Part shown: in pieces, positions 1-9,065 of the stretch | Layout: each line of letters begins with the position of its first letter | How positions within the stretch are numbered: the stretch's first letter is position 1 | NCBI GenBank assembly: GCA_900470965.1 | Contig: UCCS01000008.1 | Coordinates: forward strand, 4,582 to 68,581 | Length of the DNA: 64,000 nt | Source: Hyphomicrobiales bacterium | Lineage (GTDB): Bacteria > Pseudomonadota > Alphaproteobacteria > Rhizobiales > Rhizobiaceae | Reading direction: 5' to 3' | The notes under the pieces: model-generated | Seen by the model: only the letters and a program-made list of their open reading frames with translations | Databases searched by the model: none | Told to the model about the DNA's origin: nothing | Position numbers and translations under genes: made by a program

Positions 1-888
1 GCCAGTCCGGAGTTCCTTGCCCCGGAGCGCGGGCGCCGCTTCCTGCAATATATCGTTGAAGAGACACTTGAAGGGCGCAGCGAACAGCTGAAGGCATATA
101 CGATTGCGCAAGCGGTTTTTGGCCGTGATGCATCCTTCGATGCACAGAATGATCCAGTTGTCCGCATCGAGGCGGGGCGGATCCGCCGTGCGCTCGAACG
201 ATACTACTTGGTCTGCGGAAGCAGTGATCCAATCCGGATTACTGTCCCCAAAGGAGGTTATGCACCGCACTTTTTGAGCGTAGAAGACAGTTCGAATGCA
301 GGAGAAATTTCCGCCCCGCAGGACCGCGAGAACAAGCGGCGCCCCCCTGGGCAGGAGCGACCGGTGAGCTATCGTGATCTCCTGTTGCCGATCGGCGTCC
401 CCGTGCTGTTTGGGGCAATGGCCATACTCGCTCTTGTTCGACCGCTTGAAGCCTATCTCTCCCCGCCAAAGACATCGCCGGCGCCTGCCGTATCAATGTC
501 GGAGAGCAGGGTCAGAGTTGCGGTCGAACCCTTCGCCGCTCTCGGCGGCAGTGCGCAGGGAGCTGATTTCGTGAAGGGATTGGCCGATCAACTGATTGAA
601 AAGCTCATGAAGGTGGAGAGCCTTACGGTGCTTGCTCCAGGCCGATCCGGGACGGAAACGACCGGTTCGCTCTTCAGACTGCAGGGAAGTGCGCTCATCG
701 AGGGTACGATCCTTCATTTGCATGTCCGCCTGATAAATGCCGCCGATGGAGCGGTCACCTGGGCAAATCAATATGATCGAGACCTGCGCGGCCAGGCCAT
801 TCTCGACGTCGAGGATGAGATCGCCGCGCAAATCGCTATGGCGATTTCGAACAGCCACAGGCTGAGCGGCGCAGGCGCCGATCCGTAG
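1..888 (+). CDS. Winged-helix/TolB-like membrane protein, 5' end outside window, short paralog
   Basis: The frame is open from base 1, so the start lies upstream; 295 codons are visible. The first ~85 codons hold a conserved block (RGRRFLQYIVEETLEGR, DASFDAQNDPVVRIEAGR, ITVPKGGY) shared with the proteins at 894-2672 and 29091-30890. I read it as a DNA-binding-like domain. One membrane segment follows (codons ~126-148), then a TolB/FlgO-like domain starting VRVAVEPFAALGG. Unlike its two paralogs it stops straight after that domain and has no TPR region. It converges on the next gene with only 5 bases between stop codons. The molecular role is unknown. The homology to the paralogs is visible directly; the domain names are from family knowledge. 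Confidence 0.8.
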   Translation, partial: ASPEFLAPERGRRFLQYIVEETLEGRSEQLKAYTIAQAVFGRDASFDAQNDPVVRIEAGRIRRALERYYLVCGSSDPIRITVPKGGYAPHFLSVEDSSNAGEISAPQDRENKRRPPGQERPVSYRDLLLPIGVPVLFGAMAILALVRPLEAYLSPPKTSPAPAVSMSESRVRVAVEPFAALGGSAQGADFVKGLADQLIEKLMKVESLTVLAPGRSGTETTGSLFRLQGSALIEGTILHLHVRLINAADGAVTWANQYDRDLRGQAILDVEDEIAAQIAMAISNSHRLSGAGADP

Positions 889-893
889 CTGCT

Positions 894-2672
894 TCATCTT
901 GCTGACAGGGGGCTGATAACCAATCCCGAGGCGCGCAGCCCGTTCAGGAACCGCTCCTGGTCCTCCGGCCGCTGCAGGCGGAGCGAGACTTCCTGGCGTA
1001 TATCAGTCATCAAAATAGGCGCGTGAGTATTGAGCCAATCCCGTTCCAGCATGGCTTCATCAGTCTTTCCCGCAGCACCGAGAATGGACAGCAGCACAAG
1101 GCGATGCATGGGATTATCATCGAGATCGGACCTTCGCGACCACTTCTCCGCCTCTTCGAGATCTCCTTCCATGAATGCGCACAAAGCCATACCGACCTCG
1201 TAATAACCTCTGGTGCCAATCCCCTTGTTGAGGGCGATCGACAGCAACTCGCAGCCTGATTGCCATTTCCCAGACATCGCCAATCGGAAGCCGTACTCGC
1301 CTGCGACTTCCACATCATCAGGGTTTGCAGCATAGGCTGCGGTGCCTGCCTTCAAGGCTTCGTCGATGCTTCCCCTGAAGAAGCTCACCAGCATCTGCGC
1401 CTGCAGCACGCGAGGATTGCCCGGCGCGAGCGATTCTGCCCGGTCCACCGCAGCGCTCGCCAGCGCGAGAGGTTGGGCCGACGATACCGTACCGAGCGTA
1501 TGGCGGAATCTGATTTCGTCGAGATAGACCATGGACAACAGCGCCCAGGACGTCGCATTGTCGGGGAAGCGCCGGGTGGCCTGTTGCAGGCATTCGCGCG
1601 CGGCGCTGTGACTTTGCGCGGTCATGACCTGACGATAGCTGGAATAGGCGAGTGTACATTCATAGGCACCCCGGTCTTCCGTCTGTGCCGTTCGCGCTAT
1701 TATATCCGTACGGGTTTGAAAGATGGCGCCATAGGGCTGTGCGATCGCATTGGCGATTTTTCGCGCGAAATTGCCTTGAATCACAAGCTGGTTCTGGTCC
1801 TGAAGATCCCCATCGAAATTATTGGCCCAGACGACGGCTCCATCCACTTGATGCACCAGCCTGGCAGCAGCACGCAGCCTGCTTCCATCGATCTGGACAT
1901 TACCCTGCAGTATGTAGTCGGCAGCTGAGACGCGCTGATCACGGAGCGGATCTGCGACGACGACGATGTCATCGAACTGGGCGAGTTGTCCGATAATATC
2001 GTCCCTCAGGCCACGCGCGATATCCGAGCCAACGTCCGCTGGGCTGCTTTCGGCAAAAAACTCGACGATCACCTTTGGCTCAGGACGTGTCAGCGGCAAT
2101 GCTGCGGTCGGAGCATCACGCGAAGACAATGCGAACGTGAGGGCTAGGAGCAGAAGAGCGAGGACAACGGCCAGCGCAGTCACGAGACCAATGAGGGTGA
2201 CCAACCCCGGCCGAGGTGTTTCCTCAAGCGAATGACTTTGATCTTCGTACTCAACATTCTGTGCATTGTCCGAGGTTTCGATGGGCTCAGTCGGAGTGGG
2301 CGCATCCCGCGCATATTCGAAATGCGGGACATATCCGCCTTTGGGCACAGTAATGACGACGTCATCCCTCTCGCCTGCGACGAGATAATAACGCTCGAGC
2401 GCCTTTCGTATTCGGCCAGCCTCGATCCGGACAACCGGATCATTCTGCGGGTCGAATGAAGCCTCCCGGCCAAAGACCACATTTGCTATCGTAAATGCTT
2501 TCAAGAAGTCCGATCGACCGGCAAGCGTCTCGTTGACGACAAATTCCAGGAAATTTCGCCCACGCTTCGGCGCGTGAAATTCCTCGCTTGTAAGGATTCG
2601 TTCGACCTGTCGGCAAACTTCGTCAGCCGTCGGCCCAAGACTGCTGAAAGCATTGACCTTTGCGCTTCTCAT
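894..2672 (-). CDS. Winged-helix/TolB-like/TPR membrane protein
   Basis: 592 residues from an ATG preceded by GGGACGG; an in-frame GTG eight codons upstream (2696) has no good ribosome site. Residues ~25-118 carry the conserved N-terminal block (RGRNFLEFVVNETLAGR, VRIEAGRIRKALERYY, ITVPKGGYVP). A proline-rich linker and a strong membrane helix (~156-183) follow, then a TolB-like domain (~199-320, PKVIVEFFAES) and a C-terminal half with TPR-like helices. Proteins of this layout are common in rhizobia and are sometimes annotated as adenylate cyclases, but no cyclase catalytic motifs are present. I infer a membrane-anchored regulator. It is closely similar along its whole length to 29091-30890. 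Confidence 0.8.
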   Translation of the reverse strand: MRSAKVNAFSSLGPTADEVCRQVERILTSEEFHAPKRGRNFLEFVVNETLAGRSDFLKAFTIANVVFGREASFDPQNDPVVRIEAGRIRKALERYYLVAGERDDVVITVPKGGYVPHFEYARDAPTPTEPIETSDNAQNVEYEDQSHSLEETPRPGLVTLIGLVTALAVVLALLLLALTFALSSRDAPTAALPLTRPEPKVIVEFFAESSPADVGSDIARGLRDDIIGQLAQFDDIVVVADPLRDQRVSAADYILQGNVQIDGSRLRAAARLVHQVDGAVVWANNFDGDLQDQNQLVIQGNFARKIANAIAQPYGAIFQTRTDIIARTAQTEDRGAYECTLAYSSYRQVMTAQSHSAARECLQQATRRFPDNATSWALLSMVYLDEIRFRHTLGTVSSAQPLALASAAVDRAESLAPGNPRVLQAQMLVSFFRGSIDEALKAGTAAYAANPDDVEVAGEYGFRLAMSGKWQSGCELLSIALNKGIGTRGYYEVGMALCAFMEGDLEEAEKWSRRSDLDDNPMHRLVLLSILGAAGKTDEAMLERDWLNTHAPILMTDIRQEVSLRLQRPEDQERFLNGLRASGLVISPLSAR

Positions 2673-2764
2673 GACCGTCCCTACGACAAAGATCACGCAA
2701 CTATATAAGTCAATTCTAACGCATCATACCCCACAAGACCGAGGTTGCAAGATTTGCTTTAGGA

Positions 2765-3433
2765 TTATCGAATATAAGTTGACCAGCTGCCGATCGGCAA
2801 AGCCTTCGCAGTTTCAGGCGATTGCGTGGCAGCGTCGATGGTAATGGCCATGCGCATGAGCTCCGCCAGATTGCGCGCGCCCATTTTAGCCATCACATTG
2901 GCGCGGTGGACCTCCACCGTGCGCGAGCTAATGCCAAGCTGGAACGCAATCATCTTGTTCTGTAAGCCATCGAGCACGCCGGTCAGAACCTGGTATTCAC
3001 GCTCCGTGAGCTGGCGGAGCCGTGCGGCGACGCCCCCGGAATCAGGTAAAACGCCGCCGGCCCGCCTCTGTCCCATCGCTCCATTGATGGCCGCAATAAG
3101 CACGTCCTCCTTCAGAGGCTTCTCCAGGAAATCGAATGCCCCCGCCTTCATTGCCTGTACAGCCGCGGCAATATCTCCCTGGCCGGTAATGACGATCGCC
3201 GGCACGTCCATACTGAGACGCTGCAGGCGATGGAGCAATTCGATGCCGTTAATATGCGGCATGCACAGATCGGTGACCAGACAACTTCGCCCCGACAGCG
3301 GCAGAAGTTCCAGGAAGGCTTTCGCACAGCTATGTGCACGAACAGCAAAGCCTGCCGACACCAGCAAAAACGTTAGAGAGCGCCGGAGCGACTCCTCGTC
3401 GTCCACGAGATGGATCGTAAGGTCATTCGCCAT
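2765..3433 (-). CDS. FixJ-family response regulator
   Basis: 222 residues starting MANDLTIHLVDDEES. The receiver domain (1-~120) has the acidic pair D11-D12, phospho-acceptor D55 in VTDLCMP, T83 and K105 in FLEKP. A LuxR/FixJ-type HTH covers ~155-215 (LTEREYQVL, ISSRTVEVHRANVMAKM). The start overlaps the end of the kinase gene by 11 bases, so the two are translationally coupled partners. A longer in-frame reading to 3517 exists, but the receiver fold begins at this ATG. Targets are not known. The repeated GTA-N7-GTA motif upstream of the kinase and three other units (4757, 24894, 25044, 28904) is a candidate operator; that link is inference. Confidence 0.92.
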   Translation of the reverse strand: MANDLTIHLVDDEESLRRSLTFLLVSAGFAVRAHSCAKAFLELLPLSGRSCLVTDLCMPHINGIELLHRLQRLSMDVPAIVITGQGDIAAAVQAMKAGAFDFLEKPLKEDVLIAAINGAMGQRRAGGVLPDSGGVAARLRQLTEREYQVLTGVLDGLQNKMIAFQLGISSRTVEVHRANVMAKMGARNLAELMRMAITIDAATQSPETAKALPIGSWSTYIR

Positions 3434-4643
3434 CGATTGTGGTCTCCGCCAGCGGAAGCGAAAATGAGAGGATAGAGCCTCCCTGTATTCCCTTGCGCGC
3501 GCTAATGTGGCCTCCATGGGCTTCGATGATGCGTTTGGACAATGCTAGGCCCATGCCAAGTCCCCGCGGTTTACTAGTCACGAAAGGACGAAACAGCGCC
3601 TCTTCGATCTCGGCGGCAATTCCGCAGCCATTGTCGGATACGTCGACAATCAGATGCGAGAAATCGTCGGTCCTGGTGTGGATCGCGATAGTCGGCTGCT
3701 CGACGCCGTCGGTCGCCTCCACGGCATTCTGAAGAAGATTCATCAGCACCTGGACGATCTGGACGCGATCGGCGACCACGATGTCCCGCTCCGCTTCGAG
3801 CTGCAAATCGATGTGAAGGCCTTTCCGGGTTGATCCGGTGAGCCCAAGCGTCGTCGCTTCGGGTATCAACCCGTGCATCGCCTCCAGTCGTTTCTCGCCG
3901 GCGCCGCGCTTTGCAAATTCCCGGATGTTCTTGACGATCGTTCCCGCCCACAAGGCGTGCTGCGTGATTTCCGACAAGGCCTCGCCAAGCTCCACACCGT
4001 GCCGGCGGTAGTCGTTCGCCATAAGGCGCCTGCAACCTTCAGAGTAAGCAGCGATCGAAGACAGCGGTTGGGACAGTTCGTGTGCCAGCGTCGCTGTCAT
4101 TTCCCCCAGCGTGACTATTCTTGCGAGACGCGCCAGCTCACATTGAAGCTCCTGAACCTGCTGCAATGTCTCACGCTCTGTCCGGAAGTCCTCAAAGATC
4201 GCCGCAACGAAGGTTTGTCCTTCGCCTTGTTCTCGGATGATGGTCAGGGCAGTCGGAAACTGAACGCCGATTTTGGTCTTTGCCAGACCGGCACGCACTG
4301 CGCCCTGGTCTGCCCAGCGTCCCTTGATCTGAACATCCGGCGTTGAAGACCAGACGAAGTCAATCTTACGGTCGAGCAATTCATCTTCTTCATAACCGAA
4401 CAGGGTCACCGCAGCCCTATTACAGGCTGAAATTCTATTGTTGGCGGTCATGAAAAACACTGCGTCGGGCATGTGTTCGTAGAGTTGCCGTATCCAGTTC
4501 GCCTGTGGCCCGTTCTCTTTGCACAAACCTCGCGCGGACTTATCGCGTGCTATTCGCGAGCCGATGAACGAGGTTCGTCCCGTCAGGCTTGAGACATGGG
4601 TGCTGAATTCGGTAACATGCGGCGCCTCCATCTTGGTCGACAT
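3423..4643 (-). CDS. FixL-like PAS sensor histidine kinase
   Basis: 406 residues. PAS domain at ~50-155 (MPDAVFFMT, VTLFGYEEDELL), then a histidine kinase: H-box TLAHELSQPLSSIAAY with phospho-acceptor H188, N-box MNLLQNAVEA with N306, G1 box DNGCGI and G2 box GLGMGLAL. The H-box and the linker after the PAS domain resemble FixL. The PAS domain lacks the histidine-bearing FG-helix segment that ligates haem in FixL, so it probably does not sense O2 through haem. There are no membrane segments, so it is soluble. The start has a good ribosome site (GGAGGAG). The gene is co-transcribed with the FixJ-like regulator. The signal is unknown. Confidence 0.9.
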   Translation of the reverse strand: MSTKMEAPHVTEFSTHVSSLTGRTSFIGSRIARDKSARGLCKENGPQANWIRQLYEHMPDAVFFMTANNRISACNRAAVTLFGYEEDELLDRKIDFVWSSTPDVQIKGRWADQGAVRAGLAKTKIGVQFPTALTIIREQGEGQTFVAAIFEDFRTERETLQQVQELQCELARLARIVTLGEMTATLAHELSQPLSSIAAYSEGCRRLMANDYRRHGVELGEALSEITQHALWAGTIVKNIREFAKRGAGEKRLEAMHGLIPEATTLGLTGSTRKGLHIDLQLEAERDIVVADRVQIVQVLMNLLQNAVEATDGVEQPTIAIHTRTDDFSHLIVDVSDNGCGIAAEIEEALFRPFVTSKPRGLGMGLALSKRIIEAHGGHISARKGIQGGSILSFSLPLAETTIDGE

Positions 4644-4756
4644 GATGGTCTCCTCCGCGCTTTGGGAAGTGATCCAGTGCCTCGGATCCAGTGCCTCGAC
4701 GGCCTTTCACTCCTCAACAATGACAGGAGTTTACCATCTTTGGATGGGCGATCAGT

Positions 4757-4780
4757 GTAGTATCGCGTAGACTCTATTGG
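4757..4780. promoter_or_regulatory. GTA-N7-GTA motif, copy 1 (before kinase gene)
   Basis: GTAGTATCGCGTA followed by GACTCTATTGG. It matches the copy at 24894-24917 at 20 of 24 bases although the surrounding DNA is unrelated. The two GTA triplets are one helical turn apart, a spacing typical of tandem NarL/FixJ-type half sites. It lies ~114 bases upstream of the kinase start and ~150 upstream of the secreted-protein gene. The role as a binding site is inference. Confidence 0.45.
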
Positions 4781-4846
4781 TCTTTTTCTACAACCGGACC
4801 TGCTGAAAGCCCGGCGAGCCGACGCTTTGGGCCGGCCTCATCTCCA

Positions 4847-4860
4847 TTGATCCGGCTCAA
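4847..4860. promoter_or_regulatory. FixK/FNR-type box
   Basis: TTGATCCGGCTCAA matches the TTGAT-N4-ATCAA consensus at 9 of 10 positions. Its centre is 76 bases upstream of the start codon at 4930, a suitable place for a class II or near-class II activator site. It suggests low-oxygen induction of the small secreted protein. Confidence 0.6.
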
Positions 4861-4929
4861 TGCCTCTGGCTCGTTGTTCCGCTACTCTGGGACGCGATAG
4901 GTTTACAGCCATTTTGAGGGAGCTGGAAG

Positions 4930-5280
4930 ATGAGGAAATTCGCCCTTGCCATTGCTATTGCGACCGCTGCGTCGTTGGTGACCCCTGTCGGCGCCCAGCA
5001 GAGCCGCAAGGAATTCCGGCGCATGAACTGGGCCGAAAACCTGCCGGAGCACATCAGAGCCTATCACGACAAGCGGTTTTCCATTGTCAGTTTTCGAACC
5101 GCAGTCGAAGTCGGCGCGATGCCGAGGCCGGGCAGCGCTGAACATGTCAAGGAAATCCGAACGGCGATCCGTTCCAACCCATGGCTCGTTCAGCAGCTGA
5201 AGGCCAAGAAATTGACACCCAACCAGATCGAATGGGTGACGCGCGCCCGCAACGGCAATCTGACGTTCTACATCGAATGA
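4930..5280 (+). CDS. Small secreted protein of unknown function
   Basis: 116 residues beginning with a clear signal peptide (MRKFALAIAIATAASL, likely cut after VGA-Q at ~22). The mature part is basic, without cysteines or membrane segments. The ribosome site GAGGGAG sits just before the ATG. I recognise no domain. The gene diverges from the kinase/regulator pair and has a FixK/FNR-like box 76 bases upstream, so it may belong to the same low-oxygen response as the arc operon. A periplasmic location is inferred from the signal peptide. Confidence 0.75.
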   Translation: MRKFALAIAIATAASLVTPVGAQQSRKEFRRMNWAENLPEHIRAYHDKRFSIVSFRTAVEVGAMPRPGSAEHVKEIRTAIRSNPWLVQQLKAKKLTPNQIEWVTRARNGNLTFYIE

Positions 5281-5465
5281 GCGGGCACGCAGGTTTCCGA
5301 CGAAGAAGTCTGCGCTGTCGCGAATCCATCGAAAGGCAGGTCATAGCGGAGGTCTTTGCGGCATCCGCGCGCTGGCAGAAAAAACCACGCCGGCCGAGCG
5401 ACTGGCACGCCGAAACAGGGCCTCTTGTCGGTCGACGCTCGCGCATCGTCGGGGAGGGTTCGGTG

Positions 5466-5672
5466 ATGTGGCGATTGGTCGTCGAAGCTCCGTTCGAAGA
5501 GGATATAGAACTCGCCGTCATCGACGACGAAGGCGTCCATGCCTTGGTTTTTCCCTGCCAGCGTCTGCCTGGCGGATGGGCAAATGCCCTGACCGGCGAG
5601 ATGCTCGATCTCCACCCGACCCATTGGCGCGCATGGCAGATGCAGCGATGCGACACGTCTGACCTTCACTGA
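5466..5672 (+). CDS. Small conserved-looking protein
   Basis: 68 residues starting MWRLVVEAPFEEDIELAVID, with GGGGAGGG seven bases before the ATG. The frame is open further upstream to an ATG overlapping the previous stop (5277), but that extension is basic and low in structure, so I choose the internal ATG with the strong ribosome site. The sequence (DDEGVHALVFPCQR, GGWANALTG, HPTHWRAW) looks like a compact beta fold, reminiscent of short hypothetical proteins of rhizobia. No function is proposed. It lies between the secreted protein and the arc operon. Confidence 0.6.
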   Translation: MWRLVVEAPFEEDIELAVIDDEGVHALVFPCQRLPGGWANALTGEMLDLHPTHWRAWQMQRCDTSDLH

Positions 5673-5729
5673 ACAGGCCGCATTCTTCTCATCCCGGATG
5701 GTCGGAAATCGCAAATGCTGCACCGCACC

Positions 5730-5743
5730 TTGTCTGCAATCAA
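5730..5743. promoter_or_regulatory. Imperfect FixK/FNR-type box before arcA
   Basis: TTGTCTGCAATCAA has a perfect right half ATCAA and a left half TTGTC matching at 3 of 5. Its centre is ~106 bases before the arcA start, almost the same distance as the perfect box before the decarboxylase gene (11571). The N4 core TGCA is identical in both. Confidence 0.45.
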
Positions 5744-5842
5744 TGACATCGCCGTGTCTGCCCAAGTAGGCTTTCAAACAGGCTGGATGTGTTCAAGGGC
5801 GGCGGCGGCGCCGTCATCCTTGGGGGCTGGAAGGAGGATCGC

Positions 5843-7072
5843 ATGCGTGGTTTCGGTGTTCATTCTGAGGTCGGAAAGCTGAGAACCGTCATGGTCTGCC
5901 GACCGTCTCTGGCGCACCAGCGGCTGACGCCCGCGAATTGCCATGACCTTCTTTTCGACGATGTCTTGTGGGTGCATGAGGCCCAGAAGGATCACTATGA
6001 TTTTGTCCTGAAGATGCAGGAAAGAGGGGTCGAAGTTCTTGAGACCCATGACCTGCTTGACCAGACGTTTTCAAACAAACAAGCGCGCGATTTCATACTG
6101 GATCGACGCATCACCCCGAACGTGCTCGGCTCCCAGATCGCCGAGGCGATGCGGCCATGGCTCGACGAGATGCCGGCCAAGCAGCTTGCCGCCTTCATGA
6201 TCGGCGGTATTGCGATCTCCGACCTGCCCGACGTCAAAGCGAAGTCGCTGATGCTGAGTGCCCTTCCGGAAACCGATTTCGTCATCCCGCCGATCCCCAA
6301 CACCCTATTCCAGCGCGACCCCTCGTGCTGGATCTATGGCGGGGTGACCTGCAACCCGATGTTCTGGCCGGCCAGACGCGCCGAGACGCTGATCCAGCGC
6401 GCGATCTACAAGTTTCACCCTATATTCCACGGCGGCGATTTCCGGATCTGGTGGGGCGATTCCGATAATCAGTTTGCCAATGCCTCGATGGAGGGCGGTG
6501 ACGTCATGCCGATCGGCAATGGCACTGTTCTGATCGGCATGGGCGAACGAACTACCTATCAGGCCGTTGGCCAGGTGGCGCAGGCCCTGTTCAAAAACAA
6601 GGCCGCAAAGCGAGTGATCGCCTGCCTGATGCCGAAGAGCCGCGCAGCCATGCATCTCGATACGGTTTTCAGCTTTTGTGATCGCGATCTTGTCACGCTC
6701 TTTGCCGAGGTCGTCGATCAGATCCGCTGCTACAGCATGTATCCGGTAGATGACGACGGCACATTCGAGATCCATCCCGAAAGCCAGCCGATGCTCGATG
6801 TCGTCGCCGAAGCGCTCGATCTGCCGCTAATACGCACGGTCGAAACAGGCGGCAATTCCTATCAGGCCGAACGCGAGCAATGGGACGACGGCAACAATGT
6901 CGTCGCGCTCGAACCCGGTGTCGTCGTCGCCTACGACCGGAATACCTATACGAATACGCTGCTGCGCAAGGCGGGCGTCGAGGTCATCACCATCCGCGGT
7001 TCCGAACTCGGTCGCGGCCGCGGTGGCGGGCACTGCATGACGTGCCCTATCTGGCGCGACCCGGCTTACTGA
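5843..7072 (+). CDS. arcA: Arginine deiminase
   Basis: 409 residues, the usual length. Converts L-arginine to citrulline and ammonia, first step of the cytoplasmic arginine deiminase pathway. Visible active-site motifs: FQRDPS, EGGD, HLDT in AAMHLDTVF, and the C-terminal [11 protein letters not shown] with nucleophile Cys398. The start [14 protein letters not shown] follows AAGGAGGA at the proper distance; an upstream in-frame start would add a non-conserved glycine-rich extension. It heads arcA-arcB-arcC. A FixK/FNR-like box ~106 bases upstream suggests induction at low oxygen, as is known for this pathway in other bacteria. Confidence 0.97.
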   Translation: MRGFGVHSEVGKLRTVMVCRPSLAHQRLTPANCHDLLFDDVLWVHEAQKDHYDFVLKMQERGVEVLETHDLLDQTFSNKQARDFILDRRITPNVLGSQIAEAMRPWLDEMPAKQLAAFMIGGIAISDLPDVKAKSLMLSALPETDFVIPPIPNTLFQRDPSCWIYGGVTCNPMFWPARRAETLIQRAIYKFHPIFHGGDFRIWWGDSDNQFANASMEGGDVMPIGNGTVLIGMGERTTYQAVGQVAQALFKNKAAKRVIACLMPKSRAAMHLDTVFSFCDRDLVTLFAEVVDQIRCYSMYPVDDDGTFEIHPESQPMLDVVAEALDLPLIRTVETGGNSYQAEREQWDDGNNVVALEPGVVVAYDRNTYTNTLLRKAGVEVITIRGSELGRGRGGGHCMTCPIWRDPAY

Positions 7073-7109
7073 CGTTTTCACCCACCAAACAGACTGACGG
7101 AGCAAGACC

Positions 7110-8114
7110 ATGAGCTTCAATCTGCGCAATCGCTCGCTTCTGACCGTGCAGGATTACACCCCGCGGGAGTTCCGCTATCTCCTTGATCTCGCGCGCGATC
7201 TGAAGCGGGCCAAATATTCCCGCACCGAGCAGGAGCATCTGAAAGGCAAGGAAATCTGCCTGATCTTCGAGAAAACCTCGACGAGAACGAGATGCGCCTT
7301 CGAAGTCGCCTGCTCGGACCAAGGCGCCAACGTCACCTATCTCGATCCGTCCGGCTCGCAGATCGGGCACAAGGAATCGTTCAAGGATACGGCGCGGGTG
7401 CTCGGCCGCATGTATGATGCGATCGAATATCGCGGCTCCGCGCAGAAGGGTGTGGAAACGCTGGCACGCTACGCCGGCGTGCCCGTCTATAACGGCCTGA
7501 CAGATGAATATCATCCGACGCAGATGATTGCCGACGTCATGACCATGCGCGAACACAGCGACAAGCCGATCGCCGCCATCAAATATGCCTATGTCGGCGA
7601 CACGCGCTCGAATATGGGGCATTCACTGCTGATCGTGGGCTGCCTGCTCGGCATGGAGGTGCGCATCTGCGGCCCAAGATCGCTTTGGCCGTCTGAGGAA
7701 TATATGAAGATAGCCAAGGATCTGCAGCAGGCCTCGGGCGCACGCCTGCTGGTCACCGAGGATCCCAGAGAGGCAGTCAAGGACGTCGATTTCATCCACA
7801 CGGATGTCTGGGTTTCGATGGGCGAGCCAAAAGATGTCTGGCGTGAACGCATCAAGCTGCTTACCCCCTACCAGGTCAATCAGGACCTGATGAAAGCGAC
7901 CGGTAATCCGCAGACCAAGTTCATGCATTGCCTGCCGGCGTTCCACGATACCGAAACCACGCTTGGCAAGCAGATCGCCGAAGACTACGGCATGGCGAAC
8001 GGCCTCGAAGTCACGAACGACGTCTTCGAGTCCGAGGCCAATGTTGCCTTCGAGCAGGCGGAAAACCGCCTGCATACGATCAAGGCCCTACTTGTGGCTA
8101 CCTTGGGAGATTGA
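7110..8114 (+). CDS. arcB: Ornithine carbamoyltransferase, catabolic
   Basis: 334 residues. Phosphorolyses citrulline to ornithine and carbamoyl phosphate. The carbamoyl-phosphate loop STRTR, HPTQ, the ornithine loop HCLPAFHD and the C-terminal EVTNDVFES are all present. The length and the position between arcA and arcC indicate the catabolic enzyme rather than anabolic ArgF. It starts 37 bases after arcA with GGAGC upstream and ends one base before arcC. Confidence 0.96.
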   Translation: MSFNLRNRSLLTVQDYTPREFRYLLDLARDLKRAKYSRTEQEHLKGKEICLIFEKTSTRTRCAFEVACSDQGANVTYLDPSGSQIGHKESFKDTARVLGRMYDAIEYRGSAQKGVETLARYAGVPVYNGLTDEYHPTQMIADVMTMREHSDKPIAAIKYAYVGDTRSNMGHSLLIVGCLLGMEVRICGPRSLWPSEEYMKIAKDLQQASGARLLVTEDPREAVKDVDFIHTDVWVSMGEPKDVWRERIKLLTPYQVNQDLMKATGNPQTKFMHCLPAFHDTETTLGKQIAEDYGMANGLEVTNDVFESEANVAFEQAENRLHTIKALLVATLGD

Positions 8115-8115
8115 C

Positions 8116-9051
8116 ATGCGTGTCGTCATTGCGCTGGGCGGCAATGCGCTTCTTCGGCGCGGCGAGCCTATGACTGCCGATACCCAGAGGCGAAATGCGC
8201 GCACCGCGGCTGAGGCGATCGCGCCCCTGGCGGCTGAACACGAGCTTGTCATAACTCACGGCAACGGGCCGCAGGTCGGGCTCCTTGCGCTTCAGGGGGC
8301 GGCCTATAAACCCGAGGAAGCCTATCCGCTCGACGTTCTCGGCGCTGAGACCGAAGGTATGATCGGCTACATGCTGGAGCAGGAGCTCGGCAATCTCCTG
8401 CCCTTCGAGCAGCCATTGGCGACGCTCCTGACAATGGTCGAAGTCGATGCCGACGACCCCGGCTTTCAGAACCCGACCAAATTCGTCGGTCCGGTCTACG
8501 ACAAGTCCGAGGCGGACCGGATACGCACGGAAAAGGGCTGGGTCTTCAAGCAGGATGGCGAGAAATGGCGTCGCGTCGTCGCCTCGCCGGCGCCGAAACG
8601 CATCTTCGAGATCCGCCCGGTCCGCTGGCTCCTGGAACAGCGTACTATTGTCGTCTGTGCAGGCGGTGGCGGCATACCGACCATGTATGAAAAGGGTGCC
8701 GATCGGAAGCTGATCGGCGTCGAGGCCGTGATCGACAAGGATCTCTGCTCGGAGCTTCTGGCCCGCGAGCTTTATGCCGATCTCCTGATCATGGCGACCG
8801 ATGCCGAGGCCGTCTATACCGATTGGGGCAAGCCGTCCCAGAAGGCGATCCATCGCGCTCGTCCCGATGATCTGAAGCAGTTTTCCTTCCCGGCCGGCTC
8901 GATGGGGCCGAAGGTGGAGGCGGCCTGTCATTTCGCCCGTGCGAACGGCAAGGCGGCGGCGATAGGCTCACTTGCCGACATTGCCGGAATGGTGCGCGGC
9001 GAGCGCGGGACGATCATCGATGGCGGCTTTGATGGCCTGACCTGGCACTGA
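8116..9051 (+). CDS. arcC: Carbamate kinase
   Basis: 311 residues. Transfers phosphate from carbamoyl phosphate to ADP, giving ATP, CO2 and ammonia. The N-terminal [26 protein letters not shown] and the C-terminal GTIID motif are those of the amino-acid-kinase fold. The start is the ATG right after the arcB stop; the frame is open further upstream inside arcB, but [13 protein letters not shown] is the family N-terminus. It is the last gene of the arc operon and converges with the antiporter gene, 14 bases between ends. Confidence 0.96.
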   Translation: MRVVIALGGNALLRRGEPMTADTQRRNARTAAEAIAPLAAEHELVITHGNGPQVGLLALQGAAYKPEEAYPLDVLGAETEGMIGYMLEQELGNLLPFEQPLATLLTMVEVDADDPGFQNPTKFVGPVYDKSEADRIRTEKGWVFKQDGEKWRRVVASPAPKRIFEIRPVRWLLEQRTIVVCAGGGGIPTMYEKGADRKLIGVEAVIDKDLCSELLARELYADLLIMATDAEAVYTDWGKPSQKAIHRARPDDLKQFSFPAGSMGPKVEAACHFARANGKAAAIGSLADIAGMVRGERGTIIDGGFDGLTWH

Positions 9052-9065
9052 TCTTCCAAGACACG

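Noticed and set aside
894..2672. Adenylate cyclase (common label for this protein type)
   Set aside because: No class III cyclase metal or base-recognition motifs; the C-terminal half is TPR-like. The real cyclase of the window is at 53790-54965.
5277..5465. Upstream extension of the small gene to an ATG overlapping the previous stop
   Set aside because: The added 63 residues are arginine-rich and low in structure, and a strong GGGGAGGG ribosome site precedes the internal ATG at 5466.
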